From Modestobacter altitudinis (GTDB lineage: Bacteria; Actinomycetota; Actinomycetes; Mycobacteriales; Geodermatophilaceae): a DNA stretch of 36,296 bases. Location: assembly GCF_005930475.1 (NCBI RefSeq), contig NZ_SJEW01000049.1, forward strand, positions 1 through 36,296, written 5' to 3'. Below are positions 7,593 to 19,017 of this stretch, in pieces. Position 1 is the first letter of the stretch. Each line of letters starts with the position of its first letter. Both the position numbers and the translations under genes were made by a program. The notes under the pieces were generated by a model, which was given only the letters and a program-made list of their open reading frames with translations, was not told the origin of the DNA and did not search any database.

Positions 7593-9854
7593 ATGCCCGA
7601 CACCGAACTGTCCGGAGGCGACCTCACCCTCGTGGCGGTCGTCCTCGCCATCTCCCTCGCCGCCCTGGGCTTCGCCTTCTACCTGTCACGGGCCGTCATG
7701 GCCGCCGACCAGGGGACACCGAAGATGCAGGAGATCGCCAAGGCGATCCAGGAGGGAGCGGGCGCGTTCCTCCGACGGCAGTTCCGGACGCTGGCCGTCT
7801 TCGCCGTCATCGTGTTCATCCTGCTGCTGCTGCTCCCGGTCTCCGACGGAGGAGTGGGCACCCGGATCGGCCGGGCGGTCTTCTTCCTGGTGGGCGCCGC
7901 CTTCTCGGCCTCGGTCGGCTTCATCGGGATGACCCTGGCGACCCGCGGCAACGTGCGGGTCGCGGCGGCGGCCGCCGCCGGCGGGCACCGGCCGGCCTTC
8001 CGGATCGCGTTCCGCACCGGTGGCGTCTGCGGGATGATCACCGTCGGCCTGGGGCTGTTCGGCGCCTCCCTGGCCCTGCTGCTGTTCCGGGACACCGGCC
8101 CGATCGTGCTGGAGGGCTTCGGCTTCGGCGGCGCCCTGCTCGCGATGTTCATGCGGGTGGGCGGCGGCATCTTCACCAAGGCCGCCGACGTCGGGGCGGA
8201 CCTGGTCGGCAAGGTGGAGGCCGGCATCCCCGAGGACGACCCCCGCAACGCCGCGACGATCGCCGACAACGTGGGCGACAACGTCGGTGACTGCGCGGGC
8301 ATGGCCGCCGACCTCTTCGAGTCCTACGCCGTCACCCTGGTCGCCGCGCTGATCCTGGGGCAGGTCTTCTTCGGTGCGGTGGGCATGGTCTTCCCGCTGG
8401 TCGTGGCGGCGATCGGGATCATCGCCTCGATCGTCGGCATCCTGGCCAGCAACCCGACCGCCGGCGACAGCTCCTGGATGTCCCCGATCAACCGCGGGTT
8501 CTTCACCTCCGCCGCGGTGTCCCTGGTGCTCGTGGCCGCCGCGTCGTTCACCGTGCTCCCCTCGATCTCCGACGGCCTCGACGTCTCTGTCAGCCCGCAG
8601 GTGCTCGGCTTCGTCTCCGTGCTCATCGGCATCGTGCTGGCGGCCACCATCCAGCAGCTCACCGGCTACTTCACCGAGACGTCGCGGCGCCCGGTCAAGG
8701 ACGTCGGCCGCAGCTCGCTGACCGGGCCGGCCACGGTCATCCTCTCCGGCATCTCGCTCGGCCTGGAGTCCGCGGTGTACGCAGCGCTGCTCATCGGTGC
8801 CGCCGTCTACGGCGCCTTCCTCATCGGTGGTGCCGCGGCGCTCTACGCCGTCGCGCTGGCCGGCTGCGGGCTGCTCACCACCGCCGGCGTCATCGTCTCC
8901 ATGGACACCTTCGGTCCGGTGAGCGACAACGCGCAGGGCATCGCCGAGATGTCGGGGGAGATCGACGAGGAGGGCGCCCAGGTGCTCACCGACCTCGACG
9001 CGGTCGGCAACACCACCAAGGCCATCACCAAGGGCATCGCGATCGCCACCGCCGTGCTGGCCGCCACCGCCCTCTTCGGGTCCTACAACGCCAGCATCGG
9101 CGACGCCCTCGACGACGCCGGGGCCCGCCTCGGCGACGCCTTCACCCTGGTGTCGCCCAACAACGTCGTCGGCGCCGTGATCGGGGCGGCGGTCGTGTTC
9201 TTCTTCTCCGGTCTGGCGATCAGCGCCGTCTCCCGGGCGGCCGGGCGGGTCGTGTTCGAGGTGCGCGAGCAGTTCCGCACCCGGCCCGGGATCATGGACT
9301 ACAGCGAGCGGCCCGACTACGGCGCCGTCGTCGACATCTGCACCAAGGACTCGCTGCGCGAGCTGGCCACCCCCGGGCTGCTCGCCGTCCTCGCGCCGGT
9401 CGCCGTCGGCTTCGGGCTCGGCTTCGGGCCGCTGGCCGCCTACCTGGTCGGCGCGATCGCCACCGGCACGCTGATGGCGGTCTTCCTCTCCAACTCCGGC
9501 GGCGCCTGGGACAACGCCAAGAAGATGGTGGAGGACGGCGCCTACGGCGGGAAGGGGAGCGAGGCGCACTCCGCGACCGTCATCGGCGACACCGTGGGCG
9601 ACCCCTTCAAGGACACCGCGGGCCCCGCGATCAACCCGCTCATCAAGGTGATGAACCTGGTGGCCCTGCTGATCGCGCCGGCGGTCGTGGGGATGACGGT
9701 GGGCGAGGACCAGAACACCGCGCTGCGGGTGCTCATCGCGCTGGCCGCAGCGGCGGTCATCGTGGTGGCGGTCGTGATCAGCAAGCGCCGCTCCATCGTG
9801 GTGGGCGGGGAGAGCGGCACGACGGCGGAGGCGCTGACGAAGACCGCGACCTGA
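7593..9854 (+). CDS. hppA: K+-independent H+-translocating inorganic pyrophosphatase
   Basis: This integral membrane enzyme splits cytoplasmic pyrophosphate and uses the energy to pump protons outward. It has 753 residues and about 15-16 membrane helices. ATG at 7593 is chosen because GGAGG lies at 7583-7587; upstream in-frame codons have no ribosome site. The substrate-site signature is DVGADLVGKVE (D199-E209), followed by DNVGDNVGDCAGMAADLFESY. A second acidic cluster is DNAQGIAEMSGEID, and the C-terminal signature is GDTVGDPFKDTAGPAINPL. The subclass residue is lysine (K476) in GNTTKA, where K+-dependent enzymes have alanine, so this should be the K+-independent proton-pumping type. A stem-loop follows directly after the stop. 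Confidence 0.95.
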   Translation: MPDTELSGGDLTLVAVVLAISLAALGFAFYLSRAVMAADQGTPKMQEIAKAIQEGAGAFLRRQFRTLAVFAVIVFILLLLLPVSDGGVGTRIGRAVFFLVGAAFSASVGFIGMTLATRGNVRVAAAAAAGGHRPAFRIAFRTGGVCGMITVGLGLFGASLALLLFRDTGPIVLEGFGFGGALLAMFMRVGGGIFTKAADVGADLVGKVEAGIPEDDPRNAATIADNVGDNVGDCAGMAADLFESYAVTLVAALILGQVFFGAVGMVFPLVVAAIGIIASIVGILASNPTAGDSSWMSPINRGFFTSAAVSLVLVAAASFTVLPSISDGLDVSVSPQVLGFVSVLIGIVLAATIQQLTGYFTETSRRPVKDVGRSSLTGPATVILSGISLGLESAVYAALLIGAAVYGAFLIGGAAALYAVALAGCGLLTTAGVIVSMDTFGPVSDNAQGIAEMSGEIDEEGAQVLTDLDAVGNTTKAITKGIAIATAVLAATALFGSYNASIGDALDDAGARLGDAFTLVSPNNVVGAVIGAAVVFFFSGLAISAVSRAAGRVVFEVREQFRTRPGIMDYSERPDYGAVVDICTKDSLRELATPGLLAVLAPVAVGFGLGFGPLAAYLVGAIATGTLMAVFLSNSGGAWDNAKKMVEDGAYGGKGSEAHSATVIGDTVGDPFKDTAGPAINPLIKVMNLVALLIAPAVVGMTVGEDQNTALRVLIALAAAAVIVVAVVISKRRSIVVGGESGTTAEALTKTAT

Positions 9855-9869
9855 CCACGGCGGGCCTGT

Positions 9870-9890
9870 CCGCGGCGGCACCCGCCGCGG
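9870..9890 (+). terminator. Stem-loop after hppA
   Basis: CCGCGGCGG, a three-base loop, then CCGCCGCGG form a perfect nine-pair hairpin 16 bases after the hppA stop. There is no T-run, as is common for GC-rich actinobacterial terminators. Confidence 0.55.
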
Positions 9891-9926
9891 GTTGTGGATC
9901 CCGCCGAGGGCTGTGGACGACGGCGC
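9889..9926 (+). promoter_or_regulatory. 38-bp motif with two TGTGGA boxes, copy 2
   Basis: GGGTTGTGGA, 11 variable bases, GCTGTGGACGACGGCGC: both blocks are identical to those at 3752-3789 (minus strand), with equal spacing. It lies 75 bases before the start of the small helical protein gene. About 23 bases further on is TAGCGT (9949-9954), a possible -10 box. Its orientation relative to the downstream gene is opposite to that of copy 1. Confidence 0.6.
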
Positions 9927-10001
9927 ACGGGTCCCGGGCCGGTGTTCCTAGCGTCGTGGTGTCGGTCCCGTCGGGGGGCCGTGCCGCACGCGGGAGGCGC
10001 C

Positions 10002-10325
10002 GTGTCCCATCTGATCTCCGTCCAGCTCGACGTGCTGGGCGGGCTGCTGGCGGAGCTGCGGGCGATGGGAGTGGAGCTCAGCGGGGAACAGCAGCTCACG
10101 GCGGCGTCCGGGCAGGCGCTCGGCCGGGCGCTGCCGGGCCCGGTGGGGGAGGAGGCGGCGCTCGCCGGCGACGAGTGGGCCGGGGCGCTCGGCGCGCTCG
10201 CCGCCCGGACGCTGGCCGTGGCCGCCACCCTCGACGCGGCGCTGGCCGCCTACCGGAGGGCTGACCTCCAGCTGGCCCGCCAGCTCGTCCCGGCCCGACC
10301 CGGCTCGCCGGCGGTGCCCCGGTGA
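10002..10325 (+). CDS. Small helical protein, probable partner of the following hydrolase
   Basis: This is a 107-residue protein I do not recognise by name. GTG at 10002 is preceded by GGGAGG (9991-9996). The sequence is Ala/Leu-rich and predicted helical throughout (LISVQLDVLGGLLAELRAMGVEL, then ALGALAARTLAVAATLDAALAAYRRADLQLARQL split by a Gly/Pro stretch), with no signal peptide. Its size and four-helix look resemble ESX/WXG100-type or EspC-like secreted partners, but there is no clear WXG. The stop overlaps the start of the next gene (GTGA), so the two are made together and may form a complex. Confidence 0.65.
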   Translation: MSHLISVQLDVLGGLLAELRAMGVELSGEQQLTAASGQALGRALPGPVGEEAALAGDEWAGALGALAARTLAVAATLDAALAAYRRADLQLARQLVPARPGSPAVPR

Positions 10326-11884
10326 GCGTGCCGACGACGGTGCAGCAGGTGGCCGGCTGGGACGTCGCGGAGCTGCGTGGCGGCGTCGGCCGGCTGGACC
10401 AGGTGGCCGACCGGCTGCTGCCCTGGCGCACCCGGCTCGACGTGCTAGGTCGGCAGCTCGGCCGGGCGGAGTGCTGGTCGGGCCCGGCCGGGACGGCGGC
10501 TGCGACCGCGGTGGTCGAGCTGTCCACGGTGGCGTCCGGGGTGTCCGGCGCGCTGGGGGAGTCCCTCACCGACCTGCAGGCCCTCAGCGCCGCGGCGACC
10601 GAGGCGCAGGAGTGGGCCGCCGGTGCGGTCGCGACGGCGGCGGTCGGGCGGATGTCGCTGGACGGGTCCGGCTCGCCGATCGGCCTGCCGGCGCCACCGA
10701 GCGCGGCCATGGCCGCCGACCAGGTGGCCGAGGTGCTGGCCGACCGACAGGCCGGCCGGCTCGCCGCGGCCCGGGCGGAGGAGGCGCTGCTCGCCGCGGC
10801 CCGGGCACTGGCCTGTGCCCGCGCCGCCCGGCAGCCGCTCGCCGGGGTGGGGACCGGCGGGCGGAGCGGGGTCGGGTTCGCCGACCTGGCCGCCCGGCTG
10901 CCGGCCGCGCGGCCGCTGCCGGGGCCGCCGGACCCCGGCCCGCAGCGGGTGGCCGCCTGGTGGGCCGGGCTCTCGGCAGCCGAGCAGCTGGCCGAGACCG
11001 CCGCGCGGCCGGCCGTGGTCGGTGCGCTCGACGGGCTGCCGGCGTGGGCCCGGGACCAGGCGAACCGGTACCGGCTTTCGGCCGCCCTCGCGACGCTGCC
11101 CGCCGGCGAGCAGCGCCGGACGGCGGAGGTGCTGGCCGGCCGGCTCACCGCACTGGACCGCGCCGGCCGGACCGCCCAGCTGGTGCAGTTCGACCCGGCC
11201 GCGGACCTGGTCGCGGTGTCCCTGGGCGACCTGGACACCGCCGCGGCGGTCGGGGTGCTGGTCCCGGGGATCAACACGACGCCGGCGGACGACCTGCCCG
11301 GCCTGCTGGGGTCGGCGGCCGCCATCGGGTCGGCGACCGAGGCGGCCGCGCCCGGGCTCACCGTCGCCACCGTGGCCTGGCTGGGCTACCGGACGCCGGG
11401 GCTCGGCACGATGGCCCTGCCCGCGGCGGCCCGGCGGGGCGGCCCGGCCCTCGACCGGGCGCTCGACGGCCTCGCCGTCGCCCGCGCCGTCCCCGGCGGG
11501 ACGGGCGGAGCGGGCGGGACCGCCGGCGTGATCGCCCCGCCGCGCACCACCGTGGTCGCGCACAGCTACGGGACGGTGGTGACCGGCCAGGCTGCCCGGG
11601 CACCGGGGCGGCTCGCCGCCGACGCGGTCGTGCTGCTGGGCAGTCCCGGGCTGGCCGGCGGCGAGGCCGCGGACCTGGAGGCCGGCGAGGTGCACGGCGC
11701 CTGGTCGGTGGCCGACCCGGTGTCCTGGCTGCAGTGGTTCGGGGACACCCCGTCCGATCCCTCGTTCGGCGACTCCCCGCTGCCGACCGAGCTGACCGAG
11801 GGGCACACCGACTACCTCGACCCCGACCGCCCGACGCTGGCCGCGGTCGGCGAGGTCGTCGCCGGGGTCCGGGTGCCCGGATGA
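10322..11884 (+). CDS. WXG-type helical domain fused to DUF1023 alpha/beta hydrolase
   Basis: This is a 520-residue protein. The N-terminal 110 residues are helical with a WSG turn (W52-G54), like ESX-secreted proteins. The C-terminal half is a DUF1023 alpha/beta hydrolase: VLVPGINTT (about 312-320), VAWLGYRTPG (351-360), and the nucleophile elbow AHSYGT with Ser415. A late EGHTDYLDP may supply the catalytic histidine. The substrate is unknown; esterase or lipase activity is the usual expectation. DUF1023 proteins with WXG-like heads are common in actinobacteria near type VII secretion substrates. No secretion genes are nearby, so export is only inferred. GTG start, coupled to the upstream gene. 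Confidence 0.8.
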   Translation: MSVPTTVQQVAGWDVAELRGGVGRLDQVADRLLPWRTRLDVLGRQLGRAECWSGPAGTAAATAVVELSTVASGVSGALGESLTDLQALSAAATEAQEWAAGAVATAAVGRMSLDGSGSPIGLPAPPSAAMAADQVAEVLADRQAGRLAAARAEEALLAAARALACARAARQPLAGVGTGGRSGVGFADLAARLPAARPLPGPPDPGPQRVAAWWAGLSAAEQLAETAARPAVVGALDGLPAWARDQANRYRLSAALATLPAGEQRRTAEVLAGRLTALDRAGRTAQLVQFDPAADLVAVSLGDLDTAAAVGVLVPGINTTPADDLPGLLGSAAAIGSATEAAAPGLTVATVAWLGYRTPGLGTMALPAAARRGGPALDRALDGLAVARAVPGGTGGAGGTAGVIAPPRTTVVAHSYGTVVTGQAARAPGRLAADAVVLLGSPGLAGGEAADLEAGEVHGAWSVADPVSWLQWFGDTPSDPSFGDSPLPTELTEGHTDYLDPDRPTLAAVGEVVAGVRVPG

Positions 11885-11928
11885 CCAGGAGGGAGGCCGG
11901 CCACCACGCCGGGAACACGCCCGTCCGC

Positions 11929-11945
11929 CGACCGTTGGACGGTCG
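11929..11945. terminator. Short stem-loop after the hydrolase gene
   Basis: CGACCGT, loop TGG, ACGGTCG: a perfect seven-pair stem 44 bases after the hydrolase stop. No T-run follows. It may end the two-gene transcript before topA. The remaining bases up to 12090 hold TACCGT (11997-12002), a possible topA -10 box, without a convincing -35. Confidence 0.4.
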
Positions 11946-12090
11946 ACGGCGCGCCCGGATCTGCTCGCCGCCCGGGCCTCCCCGGCCGGCGTGGCCTACC
12001 GTGGCCACGCCGAACGGGTGCAGCTCGCGCTGTCCCCGTGTGCGTCCGGGTCCTCCCGGCGCCCGCGTCAGCACCCCCGACAGGAGCACC

Positions 12091-14931
<2,841 letters not shown>

Positions 14932-14941
14932 GGTACCCGCG

Positions 14942-15685
14942 GTGCAGGGCTGGCAGGAGCGGCGGACGTCGTTCGGATCGGTCGCGGCCGACTACGCCGC
15001 CCTGCGCCCGGGCTACCCCGCCGACGCGGTCGGGTTCCTGCTCGGTGACCGGCCGTTGCGGGTGCTCGACCTCGGGGCGGGCACCGGGCTGCTGACCGAC
15101 GTCCTGCTGGCCGCCGGGCACGAGGTCGTCGCGGTCGACCTGAGCGAGCCGATGCTGGAGCAGTTGCGGACCCGGTTGCCGCAGGTCGAGGCGGTGGGCG
15201 GGGGAGCGGAGTCGATACCGCTCCCCGGCGCCGATGTCGACGCGGTGGTCGCCGGCCAGGCAGCGCACTGGTTCGACCCGGCACCGGCGGCCGCGGAGCT
15301 GCGCCGGGTGCTGCGCCCCGGCGGCGTGGTCGGCTTCGTCTGGAACACCCGCGACGAGCGGGTGCCCTGGGTGCGGGCGCTGGGCGAGCTGCTCGCCGGC
15401 GAGGCCCGGGACCACGAGGCCGACCAGGGGGTCGTCGACCGGTTCGCCGCTGCGCTGCCGGCGACGGTGGAGGTGTTCGACTCGGGCACGGTCCAGCACG
15501 TCACACCCGAGCAGGTCGTCCGGGGGATCGGCACCCGCAGCTACGTCGCCACCATGGACGACGCCGACCGCGACCGGTTCCTCGGCGCGGTGCGCGAGCT
15601 GGTGGCCACCCACCCCGACACCCGCGGCCGCGACGAGCTGGAGCTGCCGTACACGACCCGGGCCCACCGCCTCACCCCCCGCTGA
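14942..15685 (+). CDS. Class I SAM-dependent methyltransferase
   Basis: This is a small-molecule-type methyltransferase of 247 residues. SAM-binding motif I is VLDLGAGTG (41-49), and VVAVDLSEPMLEQLR follows as the acidic end of beta 2. RVLRPGGVVGFVWNTRDE marks the post-motif region (UbiE/BioC-like Methyltransf_11 fold). The substrate is unknown. GTG at 14942 has GAGG about eight bases upstream, ten bases after the topA stop, so it is probably co-transcribed with topA. Its stop lies three bases from the stop of the next, convergent gene. Confidence 0.85.
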   Translation: MQGWQERRTSFGSVAADYAALRPGYPADAVGFLLGDRPLRVLDLGAGTGLLTDVLLAAGHEVVAVDLSEPMLEQLRTRLPQVEAVGGGAESIPLPGADVDAVVAGQAAHWFDPAPAAAELRRVLRPGGVVGFVWNTRDERVPWVRALGELLAGEARDHEADQGVVDRFAAALPATVEVFDSGTVQHVTPEQVVRGIGTRSYVATMDDADRDRFLGAVRELVATHPDTRGRDELELPYTTRAHRLTPR

Positions 15686-15688
15686 GGG

Positions 15689-16489
15689 TCACCCGGGCCG
15701 GTGGCCGACGGCGAACAGCCGGCGGAAGGGCAGCACGGTCCTCCCGTCGGCCCGGGCGGGGTACGCCGTGCGGAGCAGGGCGGCGTACTCGGCGGTCAGC
15801 TGCCCGGCGTCGGCCGGGGACAGCCGGTCCAGCACCGGCCGCAGCACCGTGCCCGAGACCCAGCCGAGCACCGGGTCCTTGCCGCTGAGCACGTGCAGGT
15901 AGGTCGTCTCCCACACGTCGGCGACCAGCCCGGCCGCGGAGAGCACGTCCAGGTAGCCGACCGGGTCGAGGACGGCGGCCGGGTCGAGCACCGTCTCGTC
16001 CCCGGGAGCCAGCCGCGGTCGCCAGCGCCGGCTGCCGACCAGGTCGGCGAGCAGGGCGTGGGTGGGCGCCGCCTGGTTGCCGGGCACCTGCACCGCCAGC
16101 CAGCCGCCCGGCGTCAGGTCGCCGGCCCAGCGGGTGAGCAGCTGCCCGTGCCCGGGCACCCAGTGCAGCGCGGCGTTGCTGACCAGCACGTCCACCGGCC
16201 CGGCCGGCCGCCAGTCCCGCAGGTCCCCGGCGACGAACTCCAGCCGGCCGGGGACGGCGTGCGCCGCCGCGGCCGCGAGCATCGACGGTGAGCTGTCCAC
16301 GCCGGTGACGCGGGCCCCCGGCCAGCGCTGCGCGAGCCCGGCGGTCGCCGAACCGTCCCCGCAGCCCAGGTCCACCACGACCCGGGGTGCGCCGGCGTCG
16401 ACCCGGGACACCAGCTCGGCAAAGGGCCGGGCACGTTCCCCGGCGAAGCGCAGGTAGGTGGTCGGGTCCCAGGCGCCGGGGCTCTGCAC
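15689..16489 (-). CDS. tam: Trans-aconitate 2-methyltransferase-like protein
   Basis: This is a SAM-dependent methyltransferase of 266 residues resembling Tam, which methylates trans-aconitate and so removes an inhibitor of aconitase. The N-terminus WDPTTYLRFAGERARPFAEL is typical of Tam. Motif I is VVVDLGCGDG (37-46). VSNAALHWVPGHGQLLTRW and PGGWLAVQVPGNQAAPTH are further family signatures. The start is GTG at 16489. Symbol and substrate rest on family likeness only. It converges with the preceding methyltransferase and diverges from the MFS-tmk gene. Confidence 0.82.
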   Translation of the reverse strand: MQSPGAWDPTTYLRFAGERARPFAELVSRVDAGAPRVVVDLGCGDGSATAGLAQRWPGARVTGVDSSPSMLAAAAAHAVPGRLEFVAGDLRDWRPAGPVDVLVSNAALHWVPGHGQLLTRWAGDLTPGGWLAVQVPGNQAAPTHALLADLVGSRRWRPRLAPGDETVLDPAAVLDPVGYLDVLSAAGLVADVWETTYLHVLSGKDPVLGWVSGTVLRPVLDRLSPADAGQLTAEYAALLRTAYPARADGRTVLPFRRLFAVGHRPG

Positions 16490-16568
16490 GGGGCGAGGCT
16501 AGCGCCGGGCGGGGAGGTGACAGTTCCTCCGCTCGGGCCGATCACGGGCGATTCCGTCGTCCCCGCCC

Positions 16569-16748
16569 GGTACCGTTGCCGAGCCGAGCCACCGGCCAGA
16601 CACCACAGCACCCCGGGGGGTCTCGATCAGCTCCGACCCGACGGACCGCCCGTCCCGCAGCGGCCCGTCCGCCGACGGCGTCCCCGCCGCACCCGGCCCG
16701 GGTCCGGGCCGGGTCGCCGACGCGGCCGACCAGCCGCTCGCTGCCGCG
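16569..16748 (+). promoter_or_regulatory. Leader of the MFS-dTMP kinase gene; start uncertain
   Basis: TACCGT (16571-16576) is a plausible -10 box. A Shine-Dalgarno-like GGGGGG (16615-16620) is followed by an open frame, in phase with the gene, that reads ISSDPTDRPSRSGPSADGV onward to the annotated GTG. The first codons near the GGGGGG are GTC, TCG and ATC, none of them a normal start. The annotated GTG at 16749 has no purine-rich site before it. Either a rare ATC start (16626) or one altered base (GTC for GTG at 16620) would add about 40 residues. Confidence 0.4.
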
Positions 16749-19010
16749 GTGCCCGCCGACGGCCTGCCGCCGGCCGGCACGCCGAGCGAGGACGGCGCGG
16801 TGCCGCTGGCCGGGCTGCACGTCGACGAGACCCCGGTGGCCGACCGCTCCGGCGCCGAGCCGGCCGACGACCACGCCGAGCACCACGACGACGACCACGA
16901 CGACCACCACCACGACGGCGGTGGCGTCAGCCTGGTGGCCAAGGTGCGCGCCGTCCTCCGGGTCCGGGACTTCCGGAAGCTGTGGCTGTCGATGTCGCTG
17001 TCCAGTTTCGGTGACTGGCTGGGGCTGCTGGCCATCACCGCCACCGCGACCTCGCTGGTCGACGGGTTCGCCGGTCAGAACTACGCCCTCGGCGCCGTCC
17101 TGCTGTTCCGGCTGCTCCCTGCCATCCTGCTCGGCCCGCTGGCCGGTGCGTTCGCCGACCGCTTCGACCGGCGCAAGACCATGGTCGTCTCCGACCTGCT
17201 GCGCTTCGCGCTGTTCGCGTCGATCCCCGTCGTCGGCGACCTGGTGTGGCTGTTCATCGCGCAGTTCCTCATCGAGGCGATCAGCCTGTTCTGGATCCCG
17301 GCCAAGGAGGCCGCCGTCCCGAACATGCTCCGCAAGGACCAGCTGGAACCGGCCAACCAGCTGTCGCTGGTCACCACCTACGGCCTGACGCCGGTGCTGG
17401 CGGCGCTGGTCTTCGCGTTGCTGACGACCGTCGGCGACCGGCTCGGCGCAACGGTGCCCTCGCTGGACGAGACCGCGCTGTCCCTCTACCTCAACGCGCT
17501 GACCTTCCTGGTGGCCGCGGTCGTCATCTGGAACCTGCCCTCGATCAGCGGTCGCCGCGCCGCCGGCGCGCAGGTCTCCGGCGAGACCTTCCTGCACTCG
17601 CTGCGCACCGGCTTCAGCTTCGCCGGCCACACGCCGCTGGTGCGTGGCCTGGTCGTCGGCATCACCGGCGCGTTCGCCGCCGCGGGCGTGGTCATCGCCA
17701 CCGGTCAGGCCTTCGCCAGCTCGGTCGGCGGCGGGGAGGCCGCCTACGGCCTGCTGTTCGGCGCGGTGTTCATCGGCCTGGGCCTGGGCATCTCGCTGGG
17801 TCCCAGCATCGCCCGGGACCTGTCCCGGGAGCGGTTGTTCGGCATCGCCATCGTGGGCGCCGGCGTCGGCGTCGGGCTGCTGGCCTGGACCTTCACGCTG
17901 TGGATCGCCCTGCTGCTCGTCGTGGTCGCGGGCTTCTTCGCCGGGATCGCCTACCTGGCGGGCTTCACGCTGCTGGGCACCGAGGTCGACGACGCCCTGC
18001 GGGGCCGCACGTTCGCCCTGGTCCAGTCCCTGGTCCGGGCGTCGCTGATCGTCTCGCTGGCGGTCGTGCCGTTCGGGGTCGGGCTGCTCGGTCGCACCTC
18101 GGTCGACCTCGGCTCGGTGACGCTGGCCGTGACCGGCGAGCGGGTGATGCTCCTCGTCGCCGGGCTGCTCGCCGTCGCGGTCGGCGTGCTGGCCTACCGG
18201 CAGATGGACGACGGCCGCCCGGTGCCGCTGGTCGCCGACGTGGTCACCGCGCTCCGCCGGGACACCACCGCCCGCCGCCGGCTCGCCGGAGGCGGGGTGT
18301 TCATCGCCTTCGAGGGCGGCGAGGGCGCGGGCAAGTCCACCCAGACCCGCCGGCTGCAGGAGTGGCTCACCGAGGAGGGCCTGGTCGCCCGGACCACCCG
18401 GGAGCCGGGCGGGACGCCGCTGGGCGCCAAGATCCGGTCGATCGTGCTGGACCCGGCGAGCGCCGGGCTGTCGCCGCGGTCCGAGGCGCTGCTCTACGCC
18501 GCCGACCGCGCCCAGCACGTGCACGACGTGCTCCGGCCCGCGCTGGACGCCGGGGAGGTGGTGATCACCGACCGGTTCGTGGACAGCTCGCTGGCCTACC
18601 AGGGGGCGGGTCGCACCATCCCGATGGACGACGTCCGGTCGATCTCCCGCTGGGCGACCCAGGGGCTGCAGCCCGACCTCACCGTGCTGCTGGACCTGCC
18701 GCCCGAGGTGGGGCTGGCCCGGGCCCGCGGCCGGGCCGCCGCCGACCGGCTGGAGTCGGAGTCGCTGGACTTCCACCAGCGGGTCCGCCGCACCTTCCGG
18801 GCCCTCGCCGAGGCGCAGCCCGACCGCTACCTGGTGCTCGACGCCCGCCGCAGCCCCGACGAGCTCGCCGCGGCGATCCGGACCCGGGTCAGCGACCTGC
18901 TGCAGGGCCTGCCGCTGCAGCAGCTGCCGCCGCACGCCCGGGTGCCGCGCACCCGCCGGCACGGTGACCACGTGGTGCAGACCGGGCCGACCCCGCAGTT
19001 GCACCCCTGA
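16749..19010 (+). CDS. tmk: MFS transporter fused to dTMP kinase
   Basis: This is a two-domain protein of 753 residues. Residues 1-60 are disordered, ending in an Asp/His-rich run (DDHAEHHDDDHDDHHHD, 40-56). Residues about 75-500 form an MFS permease: FRKLWLSMSLSSFGDWLGLLA, the loop signature GAFADRFDRRK, and about 12 membrane helices. Residues about 515-753 are a complete thymidylate kinase, which phosphorylates dTMP to dTDP. It has P-loop FEGGEGAGKST (521-531), TREPGGTPLG, VITDRFVDSSLAYQGAGR, and a LID-like ARGRAAADRLE. No other tmk is present, so this is presumably the essential copy, tethered to the membrane. Such fusions are annotated in Geodermatophilaceae-type genomes. The transported substrate is unknown. 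The true start may lie upstream. Confidence 0.88.
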   Translation: MPADGLPPAGTPSEDGAVPLAGLHVDETPVADRSGAEPADDHAEHHDDDHDDHHHDGGGVSLVAKVRAVLRVRDFRKLWLSMSLSSFGDWLGLLAITATATSLVDGFAGQNYALGAVLLFRLLPAILLGPLAGAFADRFDRRKTMVVSDLLRFALFASIPVVGDLVWLFIAQFLIEAISLFWIPAKEAAVPNMLRKDQLEPANQLSLVTTYGLTPVLAALVFALLTTVGDRLGATVPSLDETALSLYLNALTFLVAAVVIWNLPSISGRRAAGAQVSGETFLHSLRTGFSFAGHTPLVRGLVVGITGAFAAAGVVIATGQAFASSVGGGEAAYGLLFGAVFIGLGLGISLGPSIARDLSRERLFGIAIVGAGVGVGLLAWTFTLWIALLLVVVAGFFAGIAYLAGFTLLGTEVDDALRGRTFALVQSLVRASLIVSLAVVPFGVGLLGRTSVDLGSVTLAVTGERVMLLVAGLLAVAVGVLAYRQMDDGRPVPLVADVVTALRRDTTARRRLAGGGVFIAFEGGEGAGKSTQTRRLQEWLTEEGLVARTTREPGGTPLGAKIRSIVLDPASAGLSPRSEALLYAADRAQHVHDVLRPALDAGEVVITDRFVDSSLAYQGAGRTIPMDDVRSISRWATQGLQPDLTVLLDLPPEVGLARARGRAAADRLESESLDFHQRVRRTFRALAEAQPDRYLVLDARRSPDELAAAIRTRVSDLLQGLPLQQLPPHARVPRTRRHGDHVVQTGPTPQLHP

Positions 19011-19017
19011 TGAAGTC

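Noticed and set aside
16542-19004. 820-codon minus-strand frame opposite MFS-tmk
   Set aside because: Antisense shadow. The plus strand encodes recognisable MFS and kinase domains over the same bases.
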